Shown here one piece after another: positions 26,715 through 32,139 of a DNA stretch of 32,139 nt. The translations under genes were made by a program, and so were the position numbers. The notes under the pieces were generated by a model that searched no databases, was not told the DNA's origin, and worked only from the letters and a program-made list of their open reading frames with translations. Within the stretch, counting starts at the first letter, position 1; each line of letters begins with the position of its first letter. Origin of the DNA: Nostoc sp. CMAA1605 (lineage in GTDB: Bacteria; Cyanobacteriota; Cyanobacteriia; Cyanobacteriales; Nostocaceae); NCBI RefSeq assembly GCF_021596505.1, contig NZ_PJIZ01000045.1:1-32139 (forward strand), read 5' to 3'.

Positions 26715-26843
26715 TTCTCTCCTGTTGAGGTTGGAGTAGCAGTTTTCATGGCTAACAATTACATCCAACCTTTGATATTTTAGAGACCCATAGCCAACAA
26801 GGGTCAACTGACATCAAAGCTTAATACCCACAATCTTCACGTT

Positions 26844-26873
26844 TGTAGAGGCGTGATATTTCACGTCTCTACA
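26844..26873. repeat. Palindromic hairpin between c and b' genes
   Basis: TGTAGAGGCGTGA (26844-26856) and TCACGTCTCTACA (26861-26873) pair at 12 of 13 positions with a 4-nt loop. There is no T tract, so it is not a plain terminator. It is more likely an interspersed palindromic element or an RNA processing/stability stem. Confidence 0.75.
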
Positions 26874-26892
26874 TTGTTCAAACTTTTAGGGA

Positions 26893-27180
<288 letters not shown>

Positions 27181-27286
27181 CTAGTTAAGACGTGTTTTTT
27201 CACGCTGCACCGAGTTCTTACAAATCGCGCCAGGCGACATTTTGAGCGTTAATGCTCTTTTTGAACTGTGCTAACAACTGAGGGCG

Positions 27287-28045
27287 TTAATGCTCCTCAT
27301 GCTCGTCGCCGTGTCCTTCCATCGCCTCATGAATGTATGCCCCGGCTAGGGTAGCAAACACTAACGCCTGGATAGCACTGGTGAATAAACCCAAGGCCAT
27401 GACAGGGAGAGGAATGAACAAAGGAACTAACAGCACTAATACCGCCACAACCAATTCATCCGCCAAAATGTTTCCGAAAAGACGGAAGCTTAGGGAGAGG
27501 GGCTTAGTAAAATCTTCCAGAATAGCAATTGGCAATAATACGGGTGTTGGCTCTATGTACTTCTTGAAGTAACCTAAACCCCGCTTGCTGAATCCTGCAT
27601 AAAAGTATGCTAAAGAGGTCAGCAATGCCAATGCGACTGTCGTATTGATGTCGTTGGTGGGGGCTGCTAATTCACCCGATGGTAGCTTAATCAGCTTCCA
27701 AGGAATCAGCGCGCCTGACCAGTTCGATACGAAGATAAACAAGAACAATGTACCAATAAATGGTACCCAAGGGCGGTATTCTTTCTCACCCAGTTGGTTT
27801 TTAGCCAAGTCCCGAATAAATTCTAGGGCATATTCCATCAAATTTTGGATGCCACTGGGAATTTTTTGGGGGTTGCGACTGGCGGCTAGTGAAGCTATTA
27901 CTAGCAAACTAATCACAAACCACGAGGTGAGGAACACTTGCCCGTGAATTTTGAGGTTGCCCAATTGCCAGTAGAAATGATGACCCACTTCTAATTCGGC
28001 TAGGGGAAAAGAATTAAAGGCGTTTAAGACACTAAGCATTTGCAT
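27287..28045 (-). CDS. atpI/atpB: ATP synthase subunit a
   Basis: 252 residues. This membrane subunit forms the two proton half-channels. The essential Arg lies in [20 protein letters not shown]. Also seen are [20 protein letters not shown] and the C-terminal [20 protein letters not shown]. Five to six membrane segments, N-terminus [20 protein letters not shown]. It starts ATG (or the ATG two codons later). It lies 63 bp after atp1 and 148 bp before the c gene. Confidence 0.98.
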   Translation of the reverse strand: MQMLSVLNAFNSFPLAELEVGHHFYWQLGNLKIHGQVFLTSWFVISLLVIASLAASRNPQKIPSGIQNLMEYALEFIRDLAKNQLGEKEYRPWVPFIGTLFLFIFVSNWSGALIPWKLIKLPSGELAAPTNDINTTVALALLTSLAYFYAGFSKRGLGYFKKYIEPTPVLLPIAILEDFTKPLSLSFRLFGNILADELVVAVLVLLVPLFIPLPVMALGLFTSAIQALVFATLAGAYIHEAMEGHGDEHEEH

Positions 28046-28108
28046 TCTTCAAGCATTTTCCCCAAGGAGCGAGGATGGGTGTATTGTCTTTAGTGAGCCT
28101 GATTTGTT

Positions 28109-28552
28109 TTAAGAATCAGGATTGAACGCAGTTTGCACCATGTAGACGAGGAGTGTACCTTTATAGGTGAGAAATCCCAAAAAAATGGGCATAACTTGTA
28201 GATCGCGCCATTGAGTTGCTACTATAATCAACCCAATGAACAGAGCAAAACGATTTTTGCTCAGACGCTTTTTCTCTCCACCCAGCGACTCAACGTCTTT
28301 AGCTAGCATCTTTAAGTAAAACACACCTGTACACGCCCCTAATAAATAATTGAGGGCAATGTTGAGGGAATAAAAAATCCACACCGAGATGAATATTATC
28401 CCAGTCAGGACAAGTGTGATTACCAACAACTTCTGGTAGAGTTGATAGAACTCGCTCATGGAAGTGTTGACTGGTTCTGTGTCCTCAAAACCAGATTCAG
28501 CATCTTGTGGTGTTGTCGGATTCGGTGCAATTGATTCTTCTGACAAGCTCAC
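28109..28552 (-). CDS. atp1: Atp1/AtpI-type ATP synthase assembly protein
   Basis: 147 residues with a GTG start. An acidic disordered N-terminus (about 1-35) precedes four likely membrane segments ([67 protein letters not shown]). This is the small i-protein at the head of bacterial atp operons, thought to aid c-ring assembly. It is the first gene, so the operon promoter should lie just upstream. Confidence 0.93.
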   Translation of the reverse strand: MSLSEESIAPNPTTPQDAESGFEDTEPVNTSMSEFYQLYQKLLVITLVLTGIIFISVWIFYSLNIALNYLLGACTGVFYLKMLAKDVESLGGEKKRLSKNRFALFIGLIIVATQWRDLQVMPIFLGFLTYKGTLLVYMVQTAFNPDS

Positions 28553-29031
28553 GGGACTTGAAACCAGTACAGCTAACTATATGATGACTGCACATTCAGT
28601 CAGCTGAATCATATCACGATCCGGTAACAATACTTTAGAAAAAAACAATTAACTTCTTTTTTTGGTGGGATTTAAGAGGGGTTAGAGGTAAGGGATTGTT
28701 TCATGTTGGGTAAAGTGTGGCTGTGATTGGCTTGTAGGGAATTTCCAGCTATTGCTGTGATGATTAAGTCAGATTTCAGCGCATCAGTCGGTTTTGGAGA
28801 GTGTTTTGTAGAGAAGCGATATATCGCTAACTTTTCCGCTAGGGCTGAGTTCACAAACTTCTGACTTGTAGGGTTATTCATCACCCAGTTGTTTTGAGCA
28901 ATTGCTGGCTACACTTCTACTTTACATGAGATTTAGGCTAAAGGTGTGGTGGGCGATCGCTCATCATTTGATCACGGTAGCAAGATAAGATTCTGATACA
29001 CAGAGACATTGGTAGAGTGGCGATCGCTCTC
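28553..29031. other. Divergent intergenic region between atp1 and the ComB-family gene
   Basis: It holds the operator-like repeat above and HIP1 sites near 28954 and 29021. A 70-codon minus-strand ORF (28672-28884) has a Ser/Asn/Lys-rich composition and no recognisable domain, and I do not call it a gene. Confidence 0.5.
28594..28609 (-). promoter_or_regulatory. Inverted repeat upstream of the atp operon
   Basis: ATTCAG-TCAG-CTGAAT, a perfect 6-4-6 inverted repeat, lies 42 bp before the atp1 start. It could be an operator or a leader hairpin. No sigma-70 boxes can be assigned with confidence. Confidence 0.4.
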
Positions 29032-29805
29032 ATGATTTACAACCAGTTTGAGTTTGATTTACGTTGTGAGTGGGGTTTACAAGGAGTTACTCAACTTGCT
29101 CCTATCAGTGACGTAGTTGTGATAGTTGATGTGCTTTCTTTCTCTACTTGTGTAGAAATTGCTACTAACAGGGGTGCAATCATCTTTCCCTACCCCAGTA
29201 AAGATGAATCAGTCATAGATTATGCCAAGTCAATACAAGCAGAATTAGCAAGTCATAGAAAAAGTAGGACAACAAGTCATTATTCTCTATCTCCAAAATC
29301 CCTACTGGAGATTCCTGCTAGCACTCGGTTAGTTTTACCTTCCCCTAATGGTTCTTTTCTATCTTTGCAAACTGGAACTACACCGACTTTGGCTGGCTGT
29401 TTACGAAATTGTGAAGTTGTAGCACGAGTTGCTCAAAGCTATGGCAAGAGAATTGCCGTAATTCCGGCTGGCGAAAGATGGAGAGATGATGGTAGCCTAC
29501 GGCCTGCATTTGAGGATTTACTTGGTGCGGGGGCAATTCTTAGTTATTTACATGGCAGTTTATCACCGGAAGCTGAAATTGCTGTAGTAATATTCCAGAC
29601 TTGCCAAAAGAATTTACTGGGTTACTTGAAACAATGCAGTTCAGGTAAAGAGTTGATTGCAGCAGGCTTTGAGGCAGATGTAGAAATTGCCTCCGCGTAT
29701 AACATCAGCGATTGCGTGCCTTTATTTACCAAAAATAGTTATGTAAGAAAAGAATCAGGAAATGATGGATTTTTACATCTCTGTTCACCAAGGCCAAATC
29801 CTTAA
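29032..29805 (+). CDS. 2-phosphosulfolactate phosphatase family protein (ComB-like)
   Basis: 257 residues from the ATG at 29032 (MIYNQFEFDLRCEWGLQG). The alternative GTG at 29017 overlaps a HIP1 palindrome and adds only MAIAL. ComB signatures are VVVIVDVLSFSTCVEIATNR near the start, VLPSPNGSFLSL mid-protein and IPAGERWRDDGSLRPAFEDL, then GAGAILSYL. ComB hydrolyses (R)-2-phospho-3-sulfolactate in coenzyme M synthesis. Cyanobacteria do not make coenzyme M, so the real substrate here is probably another phosphorylated 2-hydroxyacid. It stands between atp1 (divergent) and apcE (same direction, 332 bp on). Confidence 0.88.
   Translation: MIYNQFEFDLRCEWGLQGVTQLAPISDVVVIVDVLSFSTCVEIATNRGAIIFPYPSKDESVIDYAKSIQAELASHRKSRTTSHYSLSPKSLLEIPASTRLVLPSPNGSFLSLQTGTTPTLAGCLRNCEVVARVAQSYGKRIAVIPAGERWRDDGSLRPAFEDLLGAGAILSYLHGSLSPEAEIAVVIFQTCQKNLLGYLKQCSSGKELIAAGFEADVEIASAYNISDCVPLFTKNSYVRKESGNDGFLHLCSPRPNP

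Positions 29806-32139
<2,334 letters not shown>

Noticed and set aside
26715..26807. N-terminal extension of the b' subunit
   Set aside because: Not family-like; the ATG at 26714 has a good ribosome binding site and the conserved MFDFDATLP start.
28672..28884. 70-codon minus-strand ORF upstream of atp1
   Set aside because: Polar low-information composition and no visible ribosome binding site; lies in a likely promoter region.

Overview
The window comes from a filamentous, heterocyst-type cyanobacterium close to Nostoc/Anabaena. The evidence is the start of the phycobilisome core-membrane linker gene apcE, a cyanobacterial-type ATP synthase operon with both b and b' subunits and no beta/epsilon genes, the frequent palindrome GCGATCGC (HIP1), and many short tandem heptamer repeats (STRR) between genes.

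Layout. 0-2 kb: the C-terminal two thirds of a DinG/XPD-like protein whose helicase motifs all look degenerate, a composite heptamer repeat, and a small DUF2839 membrane protein. 2-5 kb: palindromic repeats, an IS630-type insertion sequence (2184-3214) whose transposase is split at an A9 run, a MITE-like element and a small frame-broken gene. 5-9.5 kb: a lipoprotein with TPR repeats and a CHAT protease domain (-), a hotdog thioesterase (+), a tiny membrane protein (-) and dxr of the MEP isoprenoid pathway (-). 9.7-15.6 kb: three tandem PIG-V-like membrane glycosyltransferases (+) facing a GT39/ArnT-like transferase (-). 16.5-17.7 kb: a polysaccharide deacetylase and an isolated strong terminator. 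17.8-22.1 kb: an accessory stretch with a DUF1778-GNAT toxin-antitoxin pair, two or more hypothetical genes, an IS5-type element and a second toxin-antitoxin-like pair. 22.1-28.6 kb: the atp operon (-), transcribed atp1-a-c-b'-b-delta-alpha-gamma. 28.6-32.1 kb: a ComB-family phosphatase gene and the first ~668 codons of apcE (+).

Most notable observations. (1) A 167-bp near-perfect direct repeat holding the last 29 codons of the ATP synthase gamma gene plus its transcription terminator brackets a ~613-bp two-gene cassette (DUF2283 plus a DUF4258/barnase-like protein). It looks like a small mobile or recombined module parked at the end of the atp operon. (2) apcE is broken three times, each time by loss of one C from a C run. 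(3) The first gene looks like an inactive DinG-derived 'pseudohelicase'. (4) A composite repeat with the same three-part structure occurs in inverted orientation at 1.4-1.65 kb and 9.71-9.85 kb.

Functionally, the atp operon and apcE belong to photosynthetic energy conversion and light harvesting. The glycosyltransferase block and deacetylase probably act on envelope glycans. The rest is accessory or mobile DNA. All family calls are from reading the sequence; no database search was run.
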